Shown in pieces: positions 45,829 to 56,932 of a stretch of 64,000 nucleotides of DNA. The position numbers and the translations under genes are program-made. Within the stretch, counting starts at the first letter, position 1. Each line of letters begins with the position of its first letter. Under the pieces are notes generated by a model. That model saw nothing but the letters and a program-made list of their open reading frames with translations, searched no databases and was not told the origin of the DNA. Source of the stretch: Leifsonia poae (GTDB lineage Bacteria > Actinomycetota > Actinomycetes > Actinomycetales > Microbacteriaceae); NCBI RefSeq assembly GCF_027921845.1, contig NZ_BSEN01000001.1:554014-618013 (forward strand). The letters are read 5' to 3'.

Positions 45829-46977
45829 ATGACGATCGAAGCCGACTCCCTCGAGAAACTGCGCACCAGGACGAGCGAGAAGTGGCGCGCGTATCCGGAT
45901 GACGTGCTCCCGCTGTTCGTCGCAGAGATGGACTATCCCCTGGCGGAACCCATCGCCGAGGCGCTGATCGCCGCCGTGCGCCGCTCCGACACCGGATACA
46001 TCGGGCCCGACGACTCGGCCAAGCGGGCGTTCGCCGATTTCGCCAGGAACTCGTGGGGGTGGGACGTCGATCCCGCGCGTGTCACCACGACGACCGACGT
46101 CAGCTCGGTGATCGTCGAGTCGCTGCGACTGGTGATCGCCCCCGGCGACCGCGTCATCATCACCCCACCGGTCTATCCGCCCTTCTTCGGCATGGTGACC
46201 GAGGCGGGCGGCGTCGTCGAGGAGGTGCCGCTCTCGGTCGACCCGGCCTCGGGCTGGTCGCTCGACCTCGACGGCATCGAGCGCGCCTTCGCGTCGGGCG
46301 CCCGCGCCTTCCTGCTCTGCAACCCCCACAACCCGCTCGGGCTCGTGCACAGCGCCGGCGAACTGGCCGCGGTCGCCGAGCTGGCGGCCCGTTACGACGC
46401 CGTGGTCGTCAGCGACGAGGTGCACGCGCCGCTCACGCACTCCGACGCGACGTTCACCCCGTTCCTCTCCGTGTCGGACGCCGCGCGCGAGCACGGCATC
46501 GCCGCCCACTCCGCGAGCAAGGCGTGGAACCTCGCCGGCCTCAAGTGCGCGATGTTCGTCGCCGCGAGCGACCGGATGGCCGGCGTGCTCGCGACGCTGC
46601 CGTTCGAAGTCGAGGAGCGCACCAGCCTCTTCGGGAGGATCGCCACCGAAGCGGCGTACCGCGATTCGCGTGCGTGCCTGGGCGGGATGCTCGCCGCGGT
46701 GGAGGCGAATCGGGCGCTCCTCACCCAGTTGCTCACGCAGTACCTGCCCGAGGTACGCTACCGCGAGCCACGGGCGAGCTACCTGGCGTGGCTCGACTTC
46801 CGCCCGCTCGACTGGGGTGTCGAACCGGCAGGGCTGGCGCTCGACGAGGCGCGGGTCGCGCTCGTGCCCGGTCCCGACTTCGGGCGCGAGGGCGCCGGGT
46901 TCGCCCGGCTGAACTTCGCCTGCTCCCCGTCGGTGCTCACGGAGGCCGTGCTCCGGCTCGCCTCGGTGCGGCCCTGA
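45829..46977 (+). CDS. MalY/PatB-type aminotransferase (cystathionine beta-lyase-like)
   Basis: 382 residues, PLP fold-type I. LPLFVAEMDYPLAEPIAEAL, RRSDTGYIGPDD, LLCNPHNPLGLVHSAGEL and VVSDEVHAPLTHSDATFTPF lead to AHSASKAWNLAGLKCA with the PLP Lys. MalY/PatB enzymes cleave cystathionine or cysteine conjugates; some are aminotransferases. ATG at 45829 has no strong SD; CAGAGT lies six bases upstream. Divergent from guaB3, convergent with the ABC-F gene, with a GC-rich imperfect palindrome (gcccggatctcccgggc near 46998) between them. Confidence 0.87.
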   Translation: MTIEADSLEKLRTRTSEKWRAYPDDVLPLFVAEMDYPLAEPIAEALIAAVRRSDTGYIGPDDSAKRAFADFARNSWGWDVDPARVTTTTDVSSVIVESLRLVIAPGDRVIITPPVYPPFFGMVTEAGGVVEEVPLSVDPASGWSLDLDGIERAFASGARAFLLCNPHNPLGLVHSAGELAAVAELAARYDAVVVSDEVHAPLTHSDATFTPFLSVSDAAREHGIAAHSASKAWNLAGLKCAMFVAASDRMAGVLATLPFEVEERTSLFGRIATEAAYRDSRACLGGMLAAVEANRALLTQLLTQYLPEVRYREPRASYLAWLDFRPLDWGVEPAGLALDEARVALVPGPDFGREGAGFARLNFACSPSVLTEAVLRLASVRP

Positions 46978-47011
46978 CCGGACCCGCCAGCCTGCCCGGA
47001 TCTCCCGGGCC

Positions 47012-48700
47012 TCACCGCACCCGGGCCACCCTCGCCTCGTCCCACACCGGCTCATCCGACTCGTACACGCCCCCGTCGGCGCCGAACACCAGGTAGCGGT
47101 CGAACCCGCGCGCGAACCAGCGGTCGTGCGTCACGGCGATCACCGTGCCCTCGAACCCGCGCAGACCCTCCTCCAGCGCCTCGGCGGAGACGAGGTCGAG
47201 GTTGTCCGTCGGCTCGTCGAGCAGCAACAGCGTCGCGCCCGACAGCTCGAGCAGCAGGATCTGTAGCCGCGCCTGCTGGCCGCCCGAGAGCGACTCGAAC
47301 GTCTGCTCGCTCGAGGCGGCGAGCCCGTAGCGGTCGAGCACCCGGCTGGCCGCGTCCCTGGGCATCCCCGAACGGAAGTCGTCGCCGCGGTGCAGGATCT
47401 CCAGCAGGGTGCGGCCCACCAGCTCCGGATGCTCGTGCGCCTGCGCGAACAGCCCCGGCACCACGCGCGCGCCGAGCTTCGCGACGCCCGAGTGCGCGAC
47501 GGGAGGGCCCGACTGCTCCGCCGAGGCGAGGTGCCCGGCCGCCGGATCCGGATCGGTGCCGCCCGCGGCGAGGAGCCGAAGGAAGTGCGACTTGCCCGAC
47601 CCGTTCGACCCGAGCACGGCCACCCGCTCGCCGAACCAGATCTCCGCACTGAATGCGCGCATCAGCCCGGTGAGTTCCAGATCGAAGCACTCGACGACGC
47701 GACGACCCGTCCGCGAACCGGTGAGGCGCATCGTCACCTCCTGCTCGCGCGGGCGCAGCTGCGGAGGACCGGCCTCCTCGAACTTCGCCAGTCGCGTCTG
47801 AGCGGCGCGGTACGCAGGTGCGACATCACTGTTGTACTTCGCCTTCTCCCACAGCCGCAGCACGAGGGCCTTCAGCTTCGCGTGCTCCTCGTCCCAGCGC
47901 CGGCGCAGCTCCTCGAGCCTGGCCATCCGGTCGTCGCGCGCCTGGTGGTAGCCGGCGAAGCCGCCGCCGTGGGTCCAGGTGGTGTTGCCGGCCGCGCCGA
48001 GTTCGAGTGTCACGATCCGGTCGGCGGCGTTCGCCAGCAGTTCCCGGTCGTGCGAGACCAGCAGCACGGTCTTCTGGGTCGCACGCAGCTGTTCCTCGAG
48101 CCAGCGCTTCGCCGGCACATCCAGATAGTTGTCCGGCTCGTCGAGCAGCAGCACCTGCTCCGGCCCTCGCAGCAACGCCTCGAGCACGAGACGCTTCTGC
48201 TCGCCTCCCGACAGCGACCGGAGGCCCCGGTACTGGGCGCGCTCGAACGGGATGCCGAGGGCGGCCATCGTGCAGTGGTCCCAGACGACCTCCTGCTCGT
48301 AGCCGCCCGCATCCGCGTAGTCGGCAAGGGCCGACGCGTAGCGGAGCTGGGTGTCGGTCTCGTCGCGCTCGATGATGGCCTCCTCGGCCGCAGTCAGCGC
48401 CTCCGCCGCCGCGCGCACGGCGCGCGGCGCGACCGACACGAGGAGGTCGCGCACCGTACGGTCGTCGCGCACATGCCCGACGAACTGGTCCATCACCCCG
48501 AGGCCGCCGTCGATCCCGATGCTGCCGGTGTCGGCCTTCAGCTCGCCCCGGATGATGCGCAGCAGCGTCGACTTGCCCGCCCCGTTCGCGCCGATGAGCG
48601 CCGATACGCTGCCCTCCCCCACGCGGAACGAGACGTCGTCGAGCAGCGGACGGCCGTCGGCGAGTGAATAGCCGATTCCGGCGACGTCGATGTATCCCAC
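47012..48700 (-). CDS. ABC-F family ATPase
   Basis: 562 residues, two ATPase domains and no membrane helices. First: SALIGANGAGKSTLLRIIRG, LSGGEQKRLVLEALL, LLLDEPDNYLDVPAKRWLE; second: VAVLGSNGSGKSHFLRLLAA, LSGGQQARLQILLLELSGA, LLLDEPTDNLDLVSAEALE. The linker is long, charged and has DEEHAKLKALVLRLWEKAKY. ABC-F proteins act on ribosomes (EttA, Uup, antibiotic-protection types); which subtype is not clear. GTG at 48700 gives GYIDVAGIGYSLADG; the longer frame to 48811 is not conserved in look. Downstream of guaB, separate by the repeat at 48808. Confidence 0.88.
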   Translation of the reverse strand: MGYIDVAGIGYSLADGRPLLDDVSFRVGEGSVSALIGANGAGKSTLLRIIRGELKADTGSIGIDGGLGVMDQFVGHVRDDRTVRDLLVSVAPRAVRAAAEALTAAEEAIIERDETDTQLRYASALADYADAGGYEQEVVWDHCTMAALGIPFERAQYRGLRSLSGGEQKRLVLEALLRGPEQVLLLDEPDNYLDVPAKRWLEEQLRATQKTVLLVSHDRELLANAADRIVTLELGAAGNTTWTHGGGFAGYHQARDDRMARLEELRRRWDEEHAKLKALVLRLWEKAKYNSDVAPAYRAAQTRLAKFEEAGPPQLRPREQEVTMRLTGSRTGRRVVECFDLELTGLMRAFSAEIWFGERVAVLGSNGSGKSHFLRLLAAGGTDPDPAAGHLASAEQSGPPVAHSGVAKLGARVVPGLFAQAHEHPELVGRTLLEILHRGDDFRSGMPRDAASRVLDRYGLAASSEQTFESLSGGQQARLQILLLELSGATLLLLDEPTDNLDLVSAEALEEGLRGFEGTVIAVTHDRWFARGFDRYLVFGADGGVYESDEPVWDEARVARVR

Positions 48701-48807
48701 GGGAGTGCTTTCATTCGGTGCGAGCCCTGGTGCGGGGCGCCCGCGTCGAACGAGCCTTCCAGAATAGACGACCGCGCTCGTCCCGTCGACCCGCGGTCGC
48801 CCCGTCC

Positions 48808-48896
48808 GCAATTCCGGAACTCTCGCTCGACACCCCGTCGATTAACGCACAACTCCGGAAGCTCGCCGCGGTGAGGCGGGATCTTCCGGAGTTGTG
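48808..48896 (-). repeat. Structured dispersed repeat, copy B, downstream of guaB
   Basis: About 89 bp. Perfect 14-bp arms CACAACTCCGGAAG (48848-48861) and CTTCCGGAGTTGTG (48883-48896) enclose 21 nt; a degenerate third copy CGCAATTCCGGAAC sits at 48808-48821, with a conserved CGACAC half-way (as in copy A). It begins 33 nt after the guaB stop codon, same orientation as copy A relative to guaA. Confidence 0.75.
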
Positions 48897-48929
48897 GAGG
48901 TCAGGCGGGTCAGCGACGTGAGCCGCGGG

Positions 48930-51495
<2,566 letters not shown>

Positions 51496-51501
51496 CTGGT
51501 G

Positions 51502-51507
51502 ATTCTA
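51502..51507 (-). promoter_or_regulatory. -10 box, leaderless start of rarD
   Basis: TAGAAT on the minus strand, six bases before GTG 51495; it lies next to the groES terminator arm. Confidence 0.45.
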
Positions 51508-51519
51508 CGCACAGACGAC

Positions 51520-51551
51520 GAAGGCCCGGATGCCTGAGCATCCGGGCCTTC
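51520..51551 (-). terminator. Terminator downstream of groES
   Basis: Perfect 14-bp arms GAAGGCCCGGATGC (51520-51533) and GCATCCGGGCCTTC (51538-51551), loop CTGA, with a T-rich tail on the minus strand. 11 bp after the groES stop. Confidence 0.85.
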
Positions 51552-51562
51552 AGAGCCGATCG

Positions 51563-51859
51563 TCAGCGGACGATGACGGCCAGAACGTCGCGAGCCGAGA
51601 GGACGAGGTAGTCCTCTCCACCGAACTTGACCTCGGTTCCGCCGTACTTGGAGTAGATGACCTTGTCGCCGACGGCGACGTCGAGCGGAACGCGGTTGCC
51701 GTTGTCGTCGATACGGCCGGGGCCCACCGCCACGACCTCGCCCTCCTGGGGCTTCTCCTTGGCGGTGTCGGGGATGACAAGACCCGAAGCAGTGGTCTGC
51801 TCAGCCTCGACCTGCTTGATAACGATGCGATCCTCGAGCGGCTTGATGGAGACCGACAC
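51563..51859 (-). CDS. groES: Co-chaperonin GroES
   Basis: 98 residues, full length. It caps the GroEL folding chamber. [20 protein letters not shown], the mobile loop [20 protein letters not shown] and [20 protein letters not shown] are canonical. GTG at 51859 follows GAGG. No groEL is next to it; rarD follows after a terminator, so groEL must be elsewhere. Regulated by the CIRCE element upstream (51903-51929), i.e. by HrcA during heat stress. Confidence 0.97.
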   Translation of the reverse strand: MSVSIKPLEDRIVIKQVEAEQTTASGLVIPDTAKEKPQEGEVVAVGPGRIDDNGNRVPLDVAVGDKVIYSKYGGTEVKFGGEDYLVLSARDVLAVIVR

Positions 51860-51902
51860 GGTTGACCTCTTTCTTGAACTAACACTGACGTGAAGACTGG
51901 AG

Positions 51903-51929
51903 TTAGCACACTCGCACGGAGAGTGCTAA
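51903..51929 (-). promoter_or_regulatory. CIRCE operator (HrcA binding site) of groES
   Basis: TTAGCACAC (51903-51911), nine-base spacer, GAGTGCTAA (51921-51929): the CIRCE consensus TTAGCACTC-N9-GAGTGCTAA with a single mismatch in one arm. It lies 44 bp upstream of the groES GTG, a standard place for HrcA repression. Confidence 0.92.
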
Positions 51930-51980
51930 CACGAGTTTAGAGGGTTCATTAGCAGTCACGCAACGTGAGTGCCAAGAGGG

Positions 51981-51986
51981 TAGCGT
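51981..51986 (+). promoter_or_regulatory. -10 box, leaderless start of the THUMP-like methyltransferase
   Basis: TAGCGT followed by six bases and ATG 51993; no ribosome binding site lies between. Confidence 0.45.
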
Positions 51987-51992
51987 GAAGCC

Positions 51993-53186
51993 ATGGAACG
52001 GTCTGAGCTGGTCGAGCTGCTGTCGCCCGAGGGGCTGCGGCTGCTCGACTCCCTCCCCCCGTACCACTCGAAATCGGATGTGCTCGCGCTGGTCACCGAG
52101 CTGCGCAAGGCCGGGCATCCGCCGGGGCTCGTGGCGGCCGTGCTCACGCAGTCCAAGCTGCGCACGAAAGCCGCCGCCAAGTTCGGTCCCTTCGCCGACC
52201 GGATGCTCTTCACCGAGGCCGGCCTCGAGCAGGCGACGCGGCTTCCCGTCGCCGCCCGGCATGCCGGGCGCTTCGCGGCCGCCGGGCTCACCCGGGTCGC
52301 CGACCTCGGCTGCGGGATCGGCGGCGACGCCATGTCGCTCGCCGCGCTCGACCTCGAGGTGACCGCCGTCGAGGCCGACGAGGTCACCGCGGCCATCGCG
52401 AGCTACAACCTCGCCCCGTTCGACAACGCCACCGTCGAGCACGGGCTGGCCGAAGACGCAGACCTGCACGGGATCGACGGCGTCTTCCTCGATCCCGCCC
52501 GCCGCACCGCCGGCCACGGGCAGACCGCGCGACTCACCGACCCCGACGACTACTCCCCGTCGCTCGGCTTCGCCTTCGAGCTCGGAACCGGCCGGTCCGT
52601 CGGCGTGAAGCTCGGCCCCGGACTCGACCGCGACCTCATCCCGACGGGCGCCGAGGCGCAGTGGGTGTCGGTCGACGGCCAGCTGGTCGAGATGGGCCTC
52701 TGGTTCGGCGCGCTCGCCCGGTCGGGCATCCGTCGCGCCGCCCTCGTGCTGCACGGCGACGAGGCCAGCGAGCTGACGGCGCCGTCCGACAGCGAAGACG
52801 TCGAGGCCGGCCCGCTCGGCGGTTATCTCTACGAGCCCGACGGCGCCGTCATCCGGGCCCGCCTGATCGGCGACCTCGCGCGCTCGCTGAACGCCAGGAT
52901 GCTCTCCGACGGCATCGCCTACCTCACGTCCGACGACGCCACCTCCACACCCTTCGCCACGGGATTCCGCGTGATCGAGACCCTCCCCTTCCAGGAGAAG
53001 GAGCTCAAGCGGGCGCTCCGGCAGCGCGGCATCGGCACCCTCGAGATCAAGAAGCGCGGGGTGGATGTCAACCCCGCCGCCCTGCGCAAGCGCCTGTCGC
53101 TCAGCGGGTCGGGCTCTGCCACCGTGGTGCTCACGCGCGTCGCGGGGCGGCACACCGCGCTCCTGGTGGAGCGGCTGCCCGCCTGA
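51993..53186 (+). CDS. SAM-dependent methyltransferase with THUMP-like C-terminus
   Basis: 397 residues. Residues 90-200: class I methyltransferase core with RVADLGCGIGGDAMSLAALD (SAM loop), VTAVEADEVTAA and GVFLDPARRTAG (acid/Asp-Pro-Pro-like motif). The C-terminal 150 residues (VIETLPFQEKELKRALRQRG, GTLEIKKRGVDVNPAALRKR) are the THUMP-like segment seen in these proteins, which suggests an RNA substrate. The target is unknown. ATG at 51993 lies six bases after TAGCGT. Divergent from groES; followed by a terminator at 53204. Confidence 0.85.
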   Translation: MERSELVELLSPEGLRLLDSLPPYHSKSDVLALVTELRKAGHPPGLVAAVLTQSKLRTKAAAKFGPFADRMLFTEAGLEQATRLPVAARHAGRFAAAGLTRVADLGCGIGGDAMSLAALDLEVTAVEADEVTAAIASYNLAPFDNATVEHGLAEDADLHGIDGVFLDPARRTAGHGQTARLTDPDDYSPSLGFAFELGTGRSVGVKLGPGLDRDLIPTGAEAQWVSVDGQLVEMGLWFGALARSGIRRAALVLHGDEASELTAPSDSEDVEAGPLGGYLYEPDGAVIRARLIGDLARSLNARMLSDGIAYLTSDDATSTPFATGFRVIETLPFQEKELKRALRQRGIGTLEIKKRGVDVNPAALRKRLSLSGSGSATVVLTRVAGRHTALLVERLPA

Positions 53187-53203
53187 GCGGCCCCGGACAC
53201 GCA

Positions 53204-53240
53204 GAACGGCCGGCCGACGCTGTGCGCCGACCGGCCGTTC
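53204..53240. terminator. Terminator between convergent methyltransferase and DUF4190 genes
   Basis: Arms GAACGGCCGG (53204-53213) and CCGGCCGTTC (53231-53240), with a small inner stem CGC/GCG in the loop. No T-run on the plus strand; could serve both genes. Confidence 0.75.
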
Positions 53241-53261
53241 GTGCCTCTGGTGAGGCCGGGC

Positions 53262-53930
53262 TCAGTACGTGTAGCTGCCGCGGTAGGTCGAGAACGCGAT
53301 CAGGGCGATGATGATGACCGCCCACTCGACGATCGCGATCGCGATCCCCACGAAACCGGTGATGATGCCGGTGAGCCAGAATCCCTTCGCCGCCGGCTCC
53401 TTCTTGCGGCCGATGAATCCGAGGATCACGGCCGCGACGCCGAACGGGAAGCCGAGGCCGTACACCCAGGCGAGCACGACGCTCAGGATGCCGCCGACCA
53501 TCGACAGGATGCTCAGCACGGGCGACTTCACCTGAGGGGCGTACGGCTGCGCGTAGCCAGGCGCCGGCTGCCCGTAGGCGGGCTGGCCGTACGGCTGCTG
53601 TGGCTGCTGGCCGTAGGCGGGAGCGCCGGGCTGACCGGGCTGACCGTACGGCTGCTGCGGCTGCTGACCGTAAGCGGGCTGTCCGTACGCAGGCTGACCG
53701 TACGGCGCCTGCTGACCGTAGCCCGGAGCGGGCGGGGCCGGCGGGACCGGCGGTGCGGCCGGAGCGGGTGCGCCCTCGACCGGGGCGGGAGCGGCAGCAG
53801 CGGCTGCCGCGTCGGAGACGGGAGGCGTGGGGGGAACCGCGCCGGTGGTGTCGTCCGTCGGGGCGGGCGGAACTGCGCCGTTTCCGGCTGCGGGGTCCGT
53901 CGGCTCCGCGGGCACGTTCGGGTCGGTCAT
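53262..53930 (-). CDS. Pro/Gln-rich DUF4190-like membrane protein
   Basis: 222 residues. Residues 1-70 are Pro/Ala/Thr-rich; 70-130 contain repeats of YGQPAYGQQPQQP; then two hydrophobic helices (LSILSMVGGILSVVLAWVYG, FWLTGIITGFVGIAIAIVEW) in the DUF4190 arrangement with GFIGRKKEPAAKGFW between. Such proteins sit in the membrane with a long disordered cytoplasmic tail. No function known. ATG at 53930 follows a weak SD. Stands between tsaD and the methyltransferase. Confidence 0.82.
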   Translation of the reverse strand: MTDPNVPAEPTDPAAGNGAVPPAPTDDTTGAVPPTPPVSDAAAAAAAPAPVEGAPAPAAPPVPPAPPAPGYGQQAPYGQPAYGQPAYGQQPQQPYGQPGQPGAPAYGQQPQQPYGQPAYGQPAPGYAQPYAPQVKSPVLSILSMVGGILSVVLAWVYGLGFPFGVAAVILGFIGRKKEPAAKGFWLTGIITGFVGIAIAIVEWAVIIIALIAFSTYRGSYTY

Positions 53931-54137
53931 GAGGCCAATCTCCTTCGAATTCTGAGAGGTTCCTGTATCGCAGCCATAGTGGCAGGCGCCCTCAGAGGTG
54001 TCAACGAGACCCGCGCGAGCGCTGTCATCCCAGGGTATTCCGGCCGGGCCGGTCTGGTCAGGCCGGGAGCCGGATTCGGCACCCTGGTACCACAGGGTTC
54101 AGACCGCGGGACGGCGGGACCGCTGGCGGCGCCCTGC

Positions 54138-54182
54138 GCGCATCCGACCGGAGCCCATCCGACCGGACCGCATCCGCTCAGC
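54138..54182. repeat. Tandem 15-bp repeats at the tsaD 3' end
   Basis: Two full units gcgcatccgaccgga (54138-54152) and gcccatccgaccgga (54153-54167), then a partial third (ccgcatccgctcagc, 54168-54182) that includes the tsaD stop codon at 54178-54180. More diffuse GC-rich repeats fill 54040-54137. Confidence 0.75.
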
Positions 54183-55248
54183 GCGTGACCTGGATCTCCG
54201 TGACCGGCAGCGTCGAATCGGCCGAGAAGCCGAGCGTGCTCGGCTCGTGCCCGGCCCGGATGAGCTGCGCGGCCAGCGCCGCGATCATCGCACCGTTGTC
54301 GGTGCAGAGCGAGAGCGCCGGGATGCGCAGCGCGACTCCGGCCGCCTCGGTGCGCTCGACCGCGACCTCCCGGATGCGCGCATTGGCGACCACGCCGCCG
54401 CCGAGCAGCAGGCGCGGCACGTCGTAGTCGCGACAGGCGGCGAGCGCCTTCGTGAGCAGCACGTCGACGACCGCCTCGCGGAAGCTCGCCGCGACATCGG
54501 CGACCGGCACCGGCTCGCCCGCATCCTGCCGCTGCTCCACCCAGCGGGCGACGGCCGTCTTGAGGCCGGAGAACGAGAAGTCGTACCGGTGCGCGTCCAG
54601 GTCTTTCGGCTTGGTGAGCCCACGCGGAAAACGGATGGCACGCGGATCGCCGCCCGCGGCGACCCGGTCGATCTGCGGTCCGCCCGGGTAGGGCAGCCCC
54701 AGCACGCGGGCGACCTTGTCGAAGGCCTCACCGGCGGCGTCGTCGATCGTCTCGCCGAGCAGTTCCACATCGGAGACCAGGTCGCGCACGAGCAGCAGCG
54801 AGGTGTGCCCGCCCGAGACGAGCAGGGCGATCGTCGGGAGCTCGACCGGATGCCCCGGCCCGCCGTGCGCGTCGAGGAGGTCGGCCCCGACGTGTCCGAC
54901 GAGGTGGTTGACGGCGTAAATGGGCTTGCCGAGCGACACCGCGAGCGCCTTCGCCGCCCCGACGCCCACCATCAGGGCGCCGGACAGGCCCGGACCGCTC
55001 GTCACCGCCACCGCGTCGATGTCGGCCAGCTCGATGCCCGCGTCCGCCACGGCGGTGCGGAGCGTCGGCGTGAGCGCCTCGAGGTGCGCACGGGCCGCCA
55101 CCTCGGGAACGACGCCGCCGTAGCGGGCGTGCTCCTCCATCGACGAGGCGATGGTGTTGGCGAGCAGGGTGTCTCCCCGCACGATCCCGATCCCGGTCTC
55201 GTCGCAGGAGGTCTCGATGCCGAGCACCAGCGGATTCTCGCGGTTCAT
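54178..55248 (-). CDS. tsaD: tRNA threonylcarbamoyladenosine biosynthesis protein TsaD
   Basis: 356 residues. [58 protein letters not shown] and [20 protein letters not shown] with the metal-binding HXXXH, then [18 protein letters not shown] and [15 protein letters not shown]. It forms t6A at tRNA position 37 with TsaB and TsaE encoded here. ATG at 55248 overlaps the rimI stop by 4 bp. Downstream repeats lie at 54138. Confidence 0.97.
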   Translation of the reverse strand: MNRENPLVLGIETSCDETGIGIVRGDTLLANTIASSMEEHARYGGVVPEVAARAHLEALTPTLRTAVADAGIELADIDAVAVTSGPGLSGALMVGVGAAKALAVSLGKPIYAVNHLVGHVGADLLDAHGGPGHPVELPTIALLVSGGHTSLLLVRDLVSDVELLGETIDDAAGEAFDKVARVLGLPYPGGPQIDRVAAGGDPRAIRFPRGLTKPKDLDAHRYDFSFSGLKTAVARWVEQRQDAGEPVPVADVAASFREAVVDVLLTKALAACRDYDVPRLLLGGGVVANARIREVAVERTEAAGVALRIPALSLCTDNGAMIAALAAQLIRAGHEPSTLGFSADSTLPVTEIQVTR

Positions 55249-55730
55249 GCGACGGTCGTCTCCGGGGTCGGGACGATGAGGCGCATCACGATCGCGTCCA
55301 CGTCGTCGGGCTGGTAGTAGCGCGGTCGCACGCCGATCTCCTCGAAGCCGAGCGCCCGGTAGAGCGTCTGGGCCGCCGGATTGTCGGCGCGCACCTCGAG
55401 GAACACCTCACGGGCGCCGCGTTTGCGCGCCTCGCCGATCAGCGCCAGCATCAGTGCGCGGCCGAGGCCGTGGCGCCGAGCGGCGGGAGCGACGGCGATG
55501 GTCTGGATGTCTCCTTCGGCGGCTCCCGCAGGCGACAGCAGGCCCGCGTACCCGTCGATGCGCTCCGGATGCTCGGGCTCGAAGGCCACCAGGTAGTAGG
55601 TGTGCTCGCTACGGACCTCGGACAACATCGAGTGCTCCGACCAGGCGTCGGTCGTGAACGTCGAGCGCTCGAGCTCCATGATCGCCGCGACGTCGTCGGG
55701 CGTCGCGCGGCGCAGCTGCCAGGCGGTCAC
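55245..55730 (-). CDS. rimI: Ribosomal-protein-alanine N-acetyltransferase RimI
   Basis: 161 residues, GNAT fold. [40 protein letters not shown] (acetyl-CoA loop R/Q-X-X-G-X-G/A) and [20 protein letters not shown] are motif A/B; ends with a short acidic tail. RimI acetylates ribosomal protein S18 and is regularly found between tsaB and tsaD. ATG overlaps: starts at 55730, overlapping tsaB stop by 4 bp. Confidence 0.92.
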   Translation of the reverse strand: MTAWQLRRATPDDVAAIMELERSTFTTDAWSEHSMLSEVRSEHTYYLVAFEPEHPERIDGYAGLLSPAGAAEGDIQTIAVAPAARRHGLGRALMLALIGEARKRGAREVFLEVRADNPAAQTLYRALGFEEIGVRPRYYQPDDVDAIVMRLIVPTPETTVA

Positions 55731-56362
55731 GCGCTCACCCGCTTGGGGCCGCTCGAGAGTGTGACGTCCGGCGAGCGCAGGTAGAGCGGCTCGTCGGCGG
55801 CGAAGGGCCGGCCGTTCGCGTACAGCAGTTCGGCGAGCATCCCGAGCGAGCCGGCCGACACGATGCGCGCATCGACGCGGGCTGGGTCCGGTTGCGTGGG
55901 GTCGGTCTCGGGGAGCCGATCGGGGCGGCTCAGGCCGGGGCCGTCGGAGCGGATCGGCAGACCCGCGTCGTCGACGCCGGTGTAGGTCGACCAGTACAGC
56001 TCGCGGCGTCGGGCGTCGGTCACGACGAGCAGCGGCCCCTCGTGTCCGGCCGCGTAGCGTTCGAATGCCACGGCGTCGTGGCTGACCACGGGGACGAGCG
56101 GCTTGCCCGCGCCGAAAGCGAACGCCTTGGCCGCGGCGATGCCGACGCGCAGGCCAGTGAACGGGCCGGGACCCATCCCGGCGACCACGCCGGAGAGCGC
56201 CGCGACGGCCACGCCGGACTCCCGCAGCACCGCCTCGATCAGCTCGCCGACGACCTCGGCGTGCCGCATCGTGTCGGGTTCCGTGCGTTCGGCGAGCACC
56301 CCGCCGTCCCGATCGACGACGGCGACACTCGTTCCTGCGGAGGTGTCGATCGCGAGAAGCAT
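55727..56362 (-). CDS. tsaB: tRNA threonylcarbamoyladenosine complex protein TsaB
   Basis: 211 residues. LLAIDTSAGTSVAVVDRDGG, MRHAEVVGELIEAVLRESGV and VVAGMGPGPFTGLRVGIAAA are TsaB marks; it scaffolds TsaD. ATG at 56362 lies six bases after TAGGCT, and that box overlaps the tsaE stop codon (56372-56374), so an internal promoter is possible. Confidence 0.95.
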   Translation of the reverse strand: MLLAIDTSAGTSVAVVDRDGGVLAERTEPDTMRHAEVVGELIEAVLRESGVAVAALSGVVAGMGPGPFTGLRVGIAAAKAFAFGAGKPLVPVVSHDAVAFERYAAGHEGPLLVVTDARRRELYWSTYTGVDDAGLPIRSDGPGLSRPDRLPETDPTQPDPARVDARIVSAGSLGMLAELLYANGRPFAADEPLYLRSPDVTLSSGPKRVSA

Positions 56363-56371
56363 GATTCCAGC

Positions 56372-56932
56372 CTAGGCGAGCGGCGGCGACTGCCAGCGCG
56401 GGCCGTATCCGATGATGACGACGCGGCGCGGCTCGTCGGCGTCGAGTTCGTCGTCCGGGTCGGGATCCTCGGTGGGATCATCGTCGTCGGCCGCGGGCGA
56501 CATCTCGGCGCCGGGAGCGCCGTGCGCTCCGGTCGGACGGACGATGTCGACCTCCAGCCACGACTCGGCGATGCCGTCGAGCATCCCGCTGCCCCATTCG
56601 ACGACGACGATCGACCGGGCGAAGTCGATGTCGAGGTCGTCGAGCTCGAGCGCGCTGCTCAGCCGGTAGGCGTCGACGTGCACCAGCGGCGCTCCCCCGA
56701 CCAGGCTCGGATGCGTGCGCGCCAGCACGAACGTCGGGCTCGTCACCGGTCCGCGAACCTGGAGCCCATCGCCGATCCCGCGGGTCAAGGTCGTCTTGCC
56801 CGCCCCCAGCGGACCGCTGAGCACGACCAGGTCTCCCGCCCGCAACACACCGGCGAGTTCGATGCCGAGCACGTGCATCCCGTCGGCGGTGGGTACGACG
56901 CGCTCGACGGGCGGCTGCAGCGTGCCCGTCAT
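56372..56932 (-). CDS. tsaE: tRNA threonylcarbamoyladenosine ATPase TsaE
   Basis: 186 residues, longer than the usual 150. LVVLSGPLGAGKTTLTRGIG is the P-loop; VTSPTFVLARTHPSLVGGAP and LVHVDAYRLSSALELDDLD follow, with IVVVEWGSGMLDGIAESWLE. The last 45 residues are strongly acidic (AADDDDPTEDPDPDDELDAD) before RRVVIIGYGPRW. ATG at 56932 overlaps the alr stop by 4 bp (ATGA). Confidence 0.94.
   Translation of the reverse strand: MTGTLQPPVERVVPTADGMHVLGIELAGVLRAGDLVVLSGPLGAGKTTLTRGIGDGLQVRGPVTSPTFVLARTHPSLVGGAPLVHVDAYRLSSALELDDLDIDFARSIVVVEWGSGMLDGIAESWLEVDIVRPTGAHGAPGAEMSPAADDDDPTEDPDPDDELDADEPRRVVIIGYGPRWQSPPLA

Noticed and set aside
48700-48811. A longer ABC-F protein starting at 48811
   Set aside because: The extra 37 residues are Arg/Pro-rich, overlap the dispersed repeat, and the ABC domain begins right after GTG 48700.
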